From Pandoraea iniqua (GTDB taxonomy: Bacteria > Pseudomonadota > Gammaproteobacteria > Burkholderiales > Burkholderiaceae), in assembly GCF_902459685.1 (NCBI RefSeq), contig NZ_CABPSF010000013.1, positions 1 through 59,712 of the forward strand: DNA of 59,712 nucleotides, read 5' to 3'. The notes beneath the pieces are model-generated. The model searched no databases, was not told the origin of the DNA, and was given only the letters and a program-made list of their open reading frames with translations. Positions 1 to 8,872 of this stretch are shown piece by piece. Both the position numbers and the translations under genes were made by a program. Position 1 is the stretch's first letter. Each line of letters starts with the position of its first letter.

Positions 1-1160
1 CCCAGTTTCGAACCATTCCCAAGTAGCAACGTGCCGCCTTTGACATTCGTAATGCCGGAGAAGCCGGAATCATCACCAGTGAAGACCGTCGTGCCAGCAA
101 CCTGATTGATCGTACCAGCACCCGCTGTACCGCTGCTGATATTCGCGCGAACCGTCAGCCCGTCAGTGGTGTTGAAGTTCAAAGTACCGCCACTGGAAGC
201 GCCATGACGACCGAACTTGATCCAGTCCACATTCAGATTGCCTGCCGCTTTTGCCGGCTGGCCGTCCCCACCACCAACATTAACAACGCCGGTTGCCCCC
301 GGATAGGAAGCAATATCCAGTGACTCGTCGTTAATGCTGCCACCGTCATAAAGGTCCAGCCTACCGCTACCTTGCAGACCGATGAAAACTCCATTCTGAC
401 CATTCCATGCCGAGCCTTTGCCAGAAATAGAAATTACGCTACTTCCCTGCCAGTCTCCTGCTATGAGCTGATATCCGGCCACCTTTCCGCCATCGGAGAT
501 CGTTAGATCCCCATCCCCCCCAAAGCCAAGCAGAATTGTTCCATCGTGAGCATTGAGTGTCGAGCCTTGCCCTGTAACGGTAATATGGCCCGAGCTGCCA
601 GGAGAATCGCCCACCACGGGGTAAAAATGCGCGTCTCCATGAACGTCCACGTAGCCACCATTGCTTACAGTAAGCGCGGAGCTATCACCTGAACTATTTC
701 CCATCGTCAGAGTGCCATTGCTTAGCACAAGAGTCGAACCTGTGCCATCCACAGTGACCGACGCTGGGTTGTAACCATTACCCCGGCCTATATACAAGGC
801 ATCGGTGGTTACTTTACCCCCATCGCGAATTTCCAGTGTTCCACCACCATTATTCCCCACCGTCACGTCACTACCTGAATTATCCCAGTCTGCAACGCCA
901 CTTGGCGGCGGCGGAGTTACGCTTCCCGTATAGGAAATCGAAGGCTGGGCGAATGCCGGAGCGGCATACTGAGCCAGCGCACACAACACCGCCAGCACCA
1001 CCACCTTGATGTTGATGCCCGAAACTGCGCGCACGCTTGCACCACAGCCCACCCTCTTCGCCTGACCATTCCCCCGACCAACGCTCTTTGCATGCTCCCC
1101 CACAGCTACGAGCATTCCAAGTCGCTTGCTGAATACAGTTCGATGTCGATTCTTGTTCAC
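1..1160 (-). CDS. Autotransporter (type V secretion), N-terminal part, runs off left edge
   Basis: The open frame begins with GTG at 1160-1158, preceded by AAGGAG at 1168-1173 with a 7-base gap, and stays open to the window edge (about 386 codons). It begins with a long ESPR-type signal region: a basic start (MNKNRHRTVFSKRLG), a hydrophobic stretch near residues 62-76, and cleavage after a segment ending AAPAFA near residue 81. The passenger that follows is repetitive, Gly/Asn/Ser-rich, with units such as GTLEIRDGGKVT and GSTLVLSNGTLTMG, typical of a beta-helix in the AIDA/pertactin class. Expected role: surface adhesin or similar exported by its own C-terminal barrel, which lies outside the window. 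Identity of the adhesin is unknown. Confidence 0.9.
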   Translation of the reverse strand, partial: MNKNRHRTVFSKRLGMLVAVGEHAKSVGRGNGQAKRVGCGASVRAVSGINIKVVVLAVLCALAQYAAPAFAQPSISYTGSVTPPPPSGVADWDNSGSDVTVGNNGGGTLEIRDGGKVTTDALYIGRGNGYNPASVTVDGTGSTLVLSNGTLTMGNSSGDSSALTVSNGGYVDVHGDAHFYPVVGDSPGSSGHITVTGQGSTLNAHDGTILLGFGGDGDLTISDGGKVAGYQLIAGDWQGSSVISISGKGSAWNGQNGVFIGLQGSGRLDLYDGGSINDESLDIASYPGATGVVNVGGGDGQPAKAAGNLNVDWIKFGRHGASSGGTLNFNTTDGLTVRANISSGTAGAGTINQVAGTTVFTGDDSGFSGITNVKGGTLLLGNGSKL

Positions 1161-1176
1161 GTGCTAACTCCTTAGA

Positions 1177-1564
1177 CCGGTCTCTTCATTTGGTCGTGGT
1201 GCCTGAAAGCTGCGCACCCACTCGTTCAATGGAAGCCCCCCCCAGCAAGCCGTCTTCTCAAACGCCCGGACATTCCGAAGTCGACAGGCAGCAAAAAGTA
1301 ACGCGAAGGGCGAATGCCTTATACCCGTCGAGCGTAGAGGATGTCTTACGAGACCGCGGTTTGGATAAGTGGACTACTCGTTTGAATTGCCGCACGAGTT
1401 GCACTTTCAAAAGCGCAATCTCAATTAGGCGAAGGGCAGGAGTTTGCGATGCACGTCATCGCGGGATACCGCGAAATGAGGAAAAATGCGAATAGCCTCG
1501 CAAAATTCTTCGAAACGCTCGACTTGGTGCCACAGTTTGGCATTCCAAATATGCCAACCAGCCC
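1177..1564. other. Upstream region of the autotransporter with a C8 tract, no convincing gene
   Basis: No reading frame here looks coding on either strand. It must hold the autotransporter promoter, reading leftwards. A run of eight C (1236-1243) lies about 75-83 bases upstream of the GTG start, so it is a run of eight G on the transcribed sense strand. An inverted stretch around 1459-1472 (gcgggataccgc) could form a small hairpin. I could not place a -35/-10 pair with confidence. Confidence 0.5.
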
Positions 1565-1876
1565 TCAAGCAATTCGATCCAACAGGAAGAGATCGGTCTG
1601 TGCCGTAAATACGGCAGTTAAAGTGGCGTCGTCCGCGAGTTTTTGAATGCGTTCAATCGTGGCGGATTCCGGCACGTGCTTTGCCCCGTTGCAGGCCAGC
1701 AACTCGTCAATATAATTGGCCGGTGCATCGGCATTGTGTTCGTGTACACACGCGAGGCGCGCCTCAGGAGGCGATCCCGCCGCGCCCCTTTAGGGAACGT
1801 AGCGGCTCCACCAGGAGGCACTTGAGGGCAATACTCCGAACAGTTTGATGCGGCAGTCGCGAGCACGATTGTTCAC
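1565..1876 (-). pseudogene. ORF coupled to the Imm32-like gene, interrupted by an in-frame TAA
   Basis: A GTG at 1876-1874 overlaps the TGA of the upstream immunity-like gene (GTGA), the usual sign of translational coupling. The frame encodes 28 residues, meets TAA at 1792-1790, and then continues in the same frame for 75 protein-like codons to TGA at 1567-1565 (ending TAVFTAQTDLFLLDRIA). The downstream part has no good start of its own. This reads as a 103-codon gene killed by one nonsense change (a CAA or similar to TAA). The family is not recognised. If the stop is read through or is a sequence error it would be an ordinary small gene. Confidence 0.5.
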
Positions 1877-2106
1877 GGATGATGTACCGGATTAACGACA
1901 ACCACATCGGGCGTCCCCTTGAAGCCCTGGACATTGTCAGACAAATGTTCGTGCATCCAGTCCCCGCCGCATGCAGCCATTCCTGCAGCGCAATCCTCAA
2001 GAAACCGAGCGATCCTTCGCAACTCCTCCGGAGAGGCAACAAAGGAGACTTCGTGCAACTCGGAAAGCTCAGCATCGCCGCCAAAGGAATAACCGTAGAT
2101 CTTCAC
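1873..2106 (-). CDS. Imm32-like immunity protein (77 aa)
   Basis: The start is GTG at 2106-2104 behind AGGAGG at 2111-2116; a longer in-frame extension to 2481 is low-complexity and lacks a ribosome site. The protein runs MKIYGYSFGGDAELSELHEV with the pattern of Imm32 family immunity proteins: an early strand, a VASPEELRRIARFLEDCA helix, an HEHL motif and a final PDVVVV strand. Imm32 proteins are thought to neutralise toxins of polymorphic or contact-dependent systems in the cytoplasm. No cognate toxin gene is visible beside it. Its stop overlaps the start of the next, broken ORF. Family assignment is from memory of the pattern. Confidence 0.65.
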   Translation of the reverse strand: MKIYGYSFGGDAELSELHEVSFVASPEELRRIARFLEDCAAGMAACGGDWMHEHLSDNVQGFKGTPDVVVVNPVHHP

Positions 2107-2360
2107 TTGTCCTCCTATCGCTTCGAACCGCGCTCTGCAAATCGGCGAGGACGTTCTCGAATGGCTTGCGCAATCCGGAACCGACTGGGACGATCCCTGC
2201 GCGTCGAGCGTTACCGATGCAGACGCAGCACTCGCCTTGGCCCGTAGAGCAGGGATATGCATAGATATGGCTAAGACCGGCTCTGAGTAAGCTAACGCGT
2301 CCTTTCCTACTCTTGACGATGGTCGCAGCCTCATCATCGGCCTCTGCGTCAAGCTAACAC

Positions 2361-2678
2361 TTACTCGTCGATGCGCAGGTCCTCGAGAATGGCGTGTCCG
2401 GCGCGATTCGATTCCCCACCTACCGGACAAACCATGCCGTTCGTTCCGTATCGGTGAGGGCGTTGCTTGTTGCTGCCACATGCGAGAAAGACACGAATAT
2501 CAGGATGTGAATCGCTTACACCGGCTTTGGTTTGCCCATGCACAGCCAGCCACGCAGTGCGCTGCATAGGTAGCTGGGAGCATTTCGTAGCGGCGGGGGA
2601 GCGAGTGTCAAATGCATCAACAACTTTCTCGAATGCCCTGAAAACCTTCAGCAACCCGTCGGAAACGACCTCGATCAT
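2361..2678 (-). CDS. Hypothetical protein coupled to the hydroxylase gene
   Basis: The ATG at 2678 overlaps the TGA of the hydroxylase gene (ATGA), which argues for real translation. The 105-residue product starts with an amphipathic segment (MIEVVSDGLLKVFRAFEKVV) and has no recognisable domain, signal peptide or membrane span. Cys residues are scattered. Composition is less convincing after residue 26, so the frame could be shifted or fortuitous. Function unknown. Confidence 0.35.
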   Translation of the reverse strand: MIEVVSDGLLKVFRAFEKVVDAFDTRSPAATKCSQLPMQRTAWLAVHGQTKAGVSDSHPDIRVFLACGSNKQRPHRYGTNGMVCPVGGESNRAGHAILEDLRIDE

Positions 2679-3880
2679 TGCGACCGTTTGCTACCGAAAA
2701 ATGGAAACGCTTGCTGCGCGAGGAAGCCATCCGGCACATAATCCCCGACAACGCCGTACTTCCTTGGGAACGCGGCTTTCGATTTCACCGCGGTTCCGAA
2801 AATGCGATCGATAAAGGCAAAGTGTGCTGCGTAGTTTTTGTCAATAGCCTCGTCCTCCGACGAATGATGCCAATGATGAAAATCCGGGGTAACGAAGACG
2901 TATTTGAGTGGCCCCCACGGGAGGCGCACGTTAGTGTGGTTGAACACCGCCTGAAATCCCACGATGATAATGTAGACGTCAACCACAGACTTGCTGAAGC
3001 CAATGACGAAAAGCGGACCGAGCACAGCCACACGCGTCGCAACTACCTCAAGAATATGCTGTCGCGAGCCGGCGAGCCAATCCATTGATCTGACGCTGTG
3101 ATGTACAGCATGGAATCTCCATAGAATCGGTACCTCGTGATAGGCCCGGTGCACAAGGTACTCCATCATGTCCGCCACTAGCATGCAAAGGAGCAACTGC
3201 GGAATGAACCACAGGTGCCGTACGAGCAACTGAAGCTTGGCACTGGCCAGCCAGCCAAACACACCGTGAACCAGGAGATTGACAACCAGAAGCACCAATC
3301 CGACTACTAGATGATTAACGGAAAAATGCACCATATCGGTTTGCCATTCAAAGCGAAAAACAGCTTGACTACGGTTGAGTGGAAACGCCTTTTCAATCAT
3401 GACGAAGATGGTCGTTGACCCAAGCAGGTCGAGAATGAACCAATCAAGCCCGACGTAAGGCGTATGGTCTGGGAAGTCACCGACTGGAACATTTGCCCCA
3501 CCCAACGCAATGGACGCGAGAACAATCACGAATGCCAATCCGTTGAGGCGACGGCGGTTTCCGAGCACGCAACTGGTCAGAGCCAAACCACCGGCCGCAA
3601 GGAGCGCACCAAATAGCATGTGCCGAAGCGTGCCAACGGAGTACACATGACGCAACTCCGGCGTGGTTAGATATTGCGGGTAATGGAAGGCGATCACGCC
3701 GAGTAGACTCAGCGAAGCGAGAACCAATGCAAAAATGGTGGCGATCAGTCCTTGCCCTACCTTCAGCGGACCGTTGGCCTTCGTCAGCTTCGATGCACTA
3801 CTGAAGACGCGGTACGCAAAATACCGAAGCGTCACCTTGCCACAGTTGGCCTTGTCCGACGATGAGTTTTTGGCATTCAT
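2675..3880 (-). CDS. Sterol desaturase / fatty acid hydroxylase superfamily membrane protein
   Basis: The product is 401 residues with about six hydrophobic spans in the first 230. The C-terminal half carries the histidine clusters that bind a di-iron centre in this superfamily: HRAYH, then HAVHH, then HHWHH, in the right order and spacing. Such enzymes hydroxylate or desaturate lipids at the inner membrane; the substrate here cannot be inferred. It is longer at the N terminus than the simplest members, with extra membrane spans. No strong ribosome site precedes the ATG at 3880. It is followed by a coupled small ORF. Confidence 0.85.
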   Translation of the reverse strand: MNAKNSSSDKANCGKVTLRYFAYRVFSSASKLTKANGPLKVGQGLIATIFALVLASLSLLGVIAFHYPQYLTTPELRHVYSVGTLRHMLFGALLAAGGLALTSCVLGNRRRLNGLAFVIVLASIALGGANVPVGDFPDHTPYVGLDWFILDLLGSTTIFVMIEKAFPLNRSQAVFRFEWQTDMVHFSVNHLVVGLVLLVVNLLVHGVFGWLASAKLQLLVRHLWFIPQLLLCMLVADMMEYLVHRAYHEVPILWRFHAVHHSVRSMDWLAGSRQHILEVVATRVAVLGPLFVIGFSKSVVDVYIIIVGFQAVFNHTNVRLPWGPLKYVFVTPDFHHWHHSSEDEAIDKNYAAHFAFIDRIFGTAVKSKAAFPRKYGVVGDYVPDGFLAQQAFPFFGSKRSQ

Positions 3881-4917
3881 TTCGTTGTCTACTACGTTGA
3901 ACTGACACTGCCTCTATGAACCGATGATCGAGTTCGAAAGTTGCGCTCCCACACCTCTTGGCAACGTCCGGCGAAATACTTCTATTACGTCGGAAGCGGC
4001 GAGCACCAACAGTATGGCCGCGCCCTACGCCCCAGTTCCCTAGAACGAATTTCGTCTCCTCGTGCAGCTTGGGTTCTTGACCAAAGACTGGCGATCGGAA
4101 TATGACGATCTCAAGATGAGAGAATTTCGCCACGAGCAAACGATCAACGGCATGCATGCCCCGGAAGCCCGCGCGGCGCTGGACCGGAGCAGGACGAAAA
4201 GGCACCGCGGTCAATTCCCGTTGGAGCTTGAACATGGGCCAAAAGTGGCGTAGTAAATCATGAGTGCCCGACGAGCACCATAAGCAAAATCTAATTTCTC
4301 GCTATACCCCTTGAAGCTTGTCCGTGGCTGTCGATCGAAGTATCGAGTCAGACGGGAAGCTCACCGGCCGTGGAGTTACGTTAAGTATTGGTGCCTCCCC
4401 GGGGATCTAGACAGTGCTTCTTAAGCCCGATCTTTGCCGCGCGACCTTGCTTCAACAAGGTCATGGCGATGTGCCGCAAATGACGACGCTCAGCGCGACG
4501 CTCTTAGCTCCTACACGTCACTTCCTCCATGTCGGAAACTCGTCCGCCGCTCCAGCGTATAACGCCCTTTGGCCAAGACCGTCGATTACTCTCTGCGTCA
4601 GTTCGTTGGCCACCACGGCGACTCAATGATCTGCTTACCGAGCTTGGGTTGACAGACCATTGAGAGTCGAAGTTAAGACATCGACCAAATCTCAAACGCT
4701 GTTGCGCCCCATTTGTACGCACGGTTATTGAAAGCTGGCGCTTTCTCGGTGCTTCCAGCCGTACGGAATGTGAGGTCCGCAGCGTGTGGCTAAAATTCCG
4801 TGAATAGTGCTTCGATAGCGAACGATGCTCGGGCTCAAATTCATTGAACACGGGACGTCGTTTTGATCATTAATTGACGCCGCGGCACAGATAGCGGCAC
4901 CACTCAAAGGACGTCAA
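3881..4917. other. About 1 kb without a convincing gene
   Basis: Several short frames cross here, none with clear coding character or a ribosome site. A 44-codon plus-strand frame at 4529-4663 (MSETRPPLQRITPFGQDRRL...) is the most protein-like but unsupported. The stretch has the look of degraded mobile DNA, although I could not identify an element. The promoter of the Dabb gene must lie near its right end. Confidence 0.4.
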
Positions 4918-5373
4918 ATGGCCCACACTGCGGCGAATGCAGGCAACCGCTCTCCGTCGGCAACGGAACGCCTGAACGCGGAAATCAGAGACGTTGGAAC
5001 GGAACAGTTCGTCTCATCGGGATATAAACCAGGCATCATTCGTCATATCGTCCTTTTTCGCTATAAGGACGAGGTCCGAGACTCTCAGAGGAACGAGGTC
5101 ACCCAGCGCTTCGTAGCCTTGCAGCGATCATTGAGGAATGGCCGCGAATATATTGTGTCTATAGAAACTGGCACACAAACGAGTGGTGAGCAGGCGGATC
5201 ATGGTCTTCAGCAAGCTTTCGTTGTCACCTTCCGCTCAGAAGGTGACCGCAACTTTTACGTCGGCCGACCGTTTGTGCAAGATGCCCAGTTCATTGATCT
5301 GCAACACGATCAGTTCAAGGACTACGTGACCCCGTTCCTCGATGGGGTCGTTGTTTTCGACTATTCGGTTTAG
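4918..5373 (+). CDS. Dabb (stress-responsive A/B barrel) domain protein
   Basis: The 151-residue product has a 40-residue polar N-terminal leader followed by a typical Dabb domain: it opens IIRHIVLFRYKDEV, has a central GxQTS-like turn (ETGTQTSGEQADHGL), the HALxxTF-like strand QAFVVTFRS, and ends with HDQFKDYVTPFLDGVVVFDY. These small ferredoxin-like barrels dimerise and are found in stress proteins and in some polyketide cyclases. AAAGGACG lies before the ATG. The next gene starts about 80 bases downstream in the same direction, so the two may be cotranscribed. The long leader is unusual and the true start could be internal. Confidence 0.8.
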   Translation: MAHTAANAGNRSPSATERLNAEIRDVGTEQFVSSGYKPGIIRHIVLFRYKDEVRDSQRNEVTQRFVALQRSLRNGREYIVSIETGTQTSGEQADHGLQQAFVVTFRSEGDRNFYVGRPFVQDAQFIDLQHDQFKDYVTPFLDGVVVFDYSV

Positions 5374-5454
5374 CTTTCCTAACTGACAACCTGCCTCATA
5401 ATGAGCGTGGTGGAAGTGCCATACATGACTTTTCACCGGATTAGCTTGCTACCC

Positions 5455-6261
5455 ATGGCAAAGAATATTGACGGTGCCACGAGAACCTCAATGATGCCCC
5501 CCTTACCAGACTGGAAGCGCGATTTTCATCAAGCGAGCGATGCGAAAGCCCATCTCCTCTACGTGGTGTTTGGGACCAACGTCGAGAATCTTGCTCTATC
5601 ACGCTCAAAGTATCGATGCCAAGGCATCCCGGACGGCGTCGAACTTTTTTCATATGGTCGTGATCAGCACCCAGAAGTACTGGACTCGTTCTGCGACGGG
5701 ACCGCCTGGGACAAGTTGACAGCCGAAGATCCAGTATTAGCAGGCCAAATCGCCGCCCAGATGGAATGCGTTGTTTTGCGAGGCATATTTGCGGACGAAA
5801 CTACGCTCAATTATTTCCGCGATGTCGTAGGGTTGCTGACGTGTCTAATAGATAACGGTGGTACTGCGATTTATGACCCACTAAGCGTTACCTGGTGGTC
5901 ACCTTCTGAGTGGAAGGCCAAAATTTTCGAGCCTGCTCTACCATCACCACACGAGCACGTGGTCATCTTGGTATCCGAAGAACGGGATGGGTTTCAGTGG
6001 TTCCACACCCGAGGCTTACTCAAATACGGCAGACCAGACCTAAGTCTGCACAGTGTGCCCGCTCGATACCGAGCAGCAGCAGTGGAATTGTTCAATCGCC
6101 TTATCACGTTCCAAGCGCACGGCGGTCTCATACCAGAGAAGCAGGAGATCGACATGCAGACGCTACCTGAAGGCATGGTCTGCGTGCATCAAGGCGACGA
6201 AAACGATCCGAATTTCAACAACGTCCACGTAGAGATCACTTGGCCGAACCACTCGATTTAG
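5455..6261 (+). CDS. Conserved hypothetical protein, 268 aa
   Basis: No signal peptide or membrane span. The ATG at 5455 (MAKNIDGATRT) is preferred; an in-frame ATG at 5401 adds 18 residues. The C-terminal 110 residues look most conserved: HVVILVSEE, then GLLKYGRPDLSLHSVP, then VELFNRLITFQAHG, closing with DPNFNNVHVEITWP. I recall this arrangement from uncharacterised proteins of soil proteobacteria but cannot assign a family with confidence. It follows the Dabb gene closely. Given the immunity-type genes around it, an immunity or stress role is possible; that is inference only. Confidence 0.7.
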   Translation: MAKNIDGATRTSMMPPLPDWKRDFHQASDAKAHLLYVVFGTNVENLALSRSKYRCQGIPDGVELFSYGRDQHPEVLDSFCDGTAWDKLTAEDPVLAGQIAAQMECVVLRGIFADETTLNYFRDVVGLLTCLIDNGGTAIYDPLSVTWWSPSEWKAKIFEPALPSPHEHVVILVSEERDGFQWFHTRGLLKYGRPDLSLHSVPARYRAAAVELFNRLITFQAHGGLIPEKQEIDMQTLPEGMVCVHQGDENDPNFNNVHVEITWPNHSI

Positions 6262-6541
6262 GCAAGTGCCCGCACCCATTTCATGGGGATGAACTCGCGT
6301 CTAGCATCTCAATGCCGGCGACCGACAGCACACCGACTCACAATCGAGCTAGTCGCCAGACCACGCCGCATGCCCCAGAACACCCAATTTGACATTTTCA
6401 CCTCCAGCCGCCCCCTCCCTCCGAAATCACCCCAAATACGGGGAATTGCCGCATTTACGACCTGCTGACGGTGGACTTTGTCTGCGTTGCAGAGAAACTA
6501 CCAGCTCGCTCGTTGGGTCCCGTGCCCACGAAGAGGAGAAG

Positions 6542-6947
6542 ATGGACAATTTTGACGAGTCAATCCCGCCGTCGCGGCGCATCTTCCGCAGTCGCTGCCT
6601 TGCGACAAGATTCGCAGAAGTCGGTTTTCGATGGTTAGCCAAAGGCACGATGGTAGTTGCGGAAATCGTCGTCATCATCCTATCTGGCGGACTTGTGGAC
6701 CTGCCCTCGACGCGCCGGCAATGGTCTGCGTTCTTGGCCATCATTTTGGTGATGGCCGCTGGCGTCATTGCATACTGCTACCTATTCCCAGCGCCACCAC
6801 CAAGACCGCAGGAGAACGCCACGCCGCATTCACTGCCCCCCCTCCGCGAATATTGCGGTGGAAGGTATCCAACTGGCTGCGACGGATAATGAAGAATGGC
6901 ATGCGCAGTTGGCCGAGGTGGAGCGAGAAATTGAAGGTAAAGACTGA
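6542..6947 (+). pseudogene. Small two-span membrane protein, frameshifted in a C7 run
   Basis: Start is ATG 6542 behind GAGGAG. The product has two hydrophobic spans (near residues 33-53 and 60-81). As written it ends at 6889. The run of seven C at 6836-6842 sits just before the frame turns poor; with one C fewer the frame continues as NIAVEGIQLAATDNEEWHAQ and on to a TGA at 6945-6947 that overlaps the ATG of the next gene (TGATG). The restored gene would be about 134 codons and translationally coupled to the lipoprotein gene, which is strong support for a -1 correction. Confidence 0.65.
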
Positions 6948-7366
6948 TGCGTAAATTGTTGATGCTACCGGCCGCAATGGCCGTGACTGTTGCGCTGACC
7001 GCATGCGCGGTAGGTGCTAACCGAGAGGCGCCCGCTCTGGATAGGGGAATAAACGCCGGCTGTGCTTCATCGCTGTATCCGAAGGGCGAACCGCCAAATA
7101 CCCCGGAGGTGGGAAAGCGGGTCCAGGAGTGCCTCCAGACCGCCCACGTCCAGCGCGAAGCGTTCCAAAAACATGGGCAGAAGATTTTTCCGACTAACCC
7201 GGACCCGTCCGATGTCGCTATAACGAGGGAAGGCGTCCTGTACGGATGCGAGGCAGGCGAAGGAATTATGATTATGCGCGGCGACCGAGATACGGAGGCA
7301 ACCTACAATTGCTTTATGGACACGGCACGCGCGCTCGGCGTGCCCGTTCACGCGCCCCAGTTTTAG
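6947..7366 (+). CDS. Small lipoprotein / secreted protein
   Basis: The 139-residue product begins with a signal peptide and lipobox (MRKLLMLPAAMAVTVALTAC), so Cys20 is the likely lipidated residue. The mature part has four further Cys. It contains LYPKGEPPNTPEV and a later CxxG...MRGDRDTEATYNC segment that align by eye with the secreted protein encoded at 33557-34018, so the two appear to be paralogues. It overlaps the upstream membrane protein gene by one base when that gene's frameshift is corrected. Function unknown. Confidence 0.8.
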   Translation: MRKLLMLPAAMAVTVALTACAVGANREAPALDRGINAGCASSLYPKGEPPNTPEVGKRVQECLQTAHVQREAFQKHGQKIFPTNPDPSDVAITREGVLYGCEAGEGIMIMRGDRDTEATYNCFMDTARALGVPVHAPQF

Positions 7367-7528
7367 CGCAACGCGTTCGATTACAACTGACGCCAGAACC
7401 AAATCACAGGACCATGATGGAGAACCCGGCTCGCCGGTCTTCACCTGTGAATTACACACATAACGCGCTCATCCGGCCAAGACGTCCAGCAAGAACGCCG
7501 CCGTGCAGCCGCGCAATGAACGATGGGG

Positions 7529-7960
7529 TCAGCTTCGCCTCCAGGTCAGTCGCGCAGTTCTCGCCTCCGTCGTCCCCTCTTCCATCCGTGCGACTAGCAC
7601 CAAATTTTGCCCGCCGGAAACCTCTATGCGCCGCTTGAGCGTGCTTTCTTTCCAATTGGGAAATGCGCTTAGTTCGACGTGATGGCTGACTACGTCGCCA
7701 TTGACAGAAAATGATCCCGCGTACGCGATCATCGAACCAAACGCAGCAGCCCGCTCCTCGGCGGAGGCATCCCACGGCCCGATCGAACTGAATTTCTGCC
7801 GACTCGCACTAAACAGCATGCACGCCATGCGATTGTCCGGATCATATTGGATGTACCCTTCGACATCCTTGCCCAGAGGGAAGATGTGCCGACCATCATC
7901 ATAAAACTGCTCCCAAGCCACGATTTTCCAGCGACCAACGATATTTTCACGTGCGCACAT
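7529..7960 (-). CDS. Lipocalin-like domain protein
   Basis: From ATG 7960 the product is 143 residues: MCARENIVGRWKIVAWEQF, then GYIQYDPDNRMACMLFS, then a GSMIAYAGSFSVNGDVVSHHVE strand pair. This is the layout of the lipocalin-like (PF13924-type) small proteins: GxW start, Y-rich strands, and a VxHHVE motif. They are cytoplasmic or periplasmic beta barrels of unclear ligand. An 18-residue upstream extension to 8014 is possible but less family-like. No operon partner is obvious. Confidence 0.75.
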   Translation of the reverse strand: MCARENIVGRWKIVAWEQFYDDGRHIFPLGKDVEGYIQYDPDNRMACMLFSASRQKFSSIGPWDASAEERAAAFGSMIAYAGSFSVNGDVVSHHVELSAFPNWKESTLKRRIEVSGGQNLVLVARMEEGTTEARTARLTWRRS

Positions 7961-8067
7961 AGCTAAAATCAAAAGATCTCGCGCTCGCCGGTAGCGTACC
8001 AGTGGAGCTTTCACGTAAGGTGGTCAACGCGATCAACGTACATCCTCGATCGCAGACCATCCCCGAA

Positions 8068-8622
8068 TCAACTGAATTTTGAAAAAAGCTTAGGTACCAT
8101 CGCACCTACACTGACTTCGTCCCAAGTGCGATTGATATCAGACGCGTAGTGGATCTCCTCCCTCAGCGCCCGTCGCTCGTCCTCGCTCAACTCATACTCC
8201 GAGCCTGCATTCCGTGCCGTCGCATAGTTGCGCTGAGCCATACCCATCTTTTTGAAATAAGCGTCGTAGCCCACAGCAAGCATCTCTTGGTTGTAAGCAT
8301 CATCCATCTCGACATCGACCTCCGCCAGACTGTCTGGTTCGGCGAGGGCCAGCATGAACACTCTTTTCCCCTGGGCGATGAGCCAGCCACGGAAGTAATC
8401 AAAGCCGTCGTCGCTACAGCCGCCATTGATCACGTAGGCGGCAGCCCAAAGCTTGCTCTTGCACGATAGTTTTTGATACTCGGTGAAGATGTGCTTTCAG
8501 CGCATGATCTCGCCAACGCTCATACCGGCAAGCTTGTCCACCAATAGCGCGGCAACCGCAGCGGATGGGCTAGCCTCTCGACGAGCGTCATCGATCAGTT
8601 TCCAGAAAACGACTTTGTTCAT
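8068..8622 (-). pseudogene. DUF4240 protein with TGA in place of a Trp codon
   Basis: From ATG 8622 the frame gives MNKVVFWKLIDDARREASPS, the classical DUF4240 start (FWxLID), then SVGEIMR, a TGA at 8499-8497, and continues without a gap as KHIFTEYQKLSCKSKLWAAA through VINGGCSDDGFDYFRGWLIA to a stop at 8068. Total 184 codons, usual for the family. DUF4240 proteins have a Trp-rich fold and occur near polymorphic toxin loci. A single G-to-A change (TGG to TGA) explains the break. An internal start could yield the last 121 residues, but that fragment lacks the conserved first helix. Confidence 0.75.
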
Positions 8623-8872
8623 CTATTGTTCCAATACCAGGAAATTGGCAAATAGAGTTGAAGTTTGCGACCGTCAGCCACGCCGCGAAGTAGAGGTCAT
8701 TCGATGCGCATTCCGGCAAACCATCGCCTCTTTCTATGTTGACCCAGTCCTCTCAGTTACCCACATGCCCATCACTCAACTCCGATGAGTGCGCGCCTTC
8801 GGTTCAACGTGAATGGCGCTAGGAGTAAGCATCTGGAAAAGCCGCAGGTCCAGATAGAGTCTCCGACAGGAT

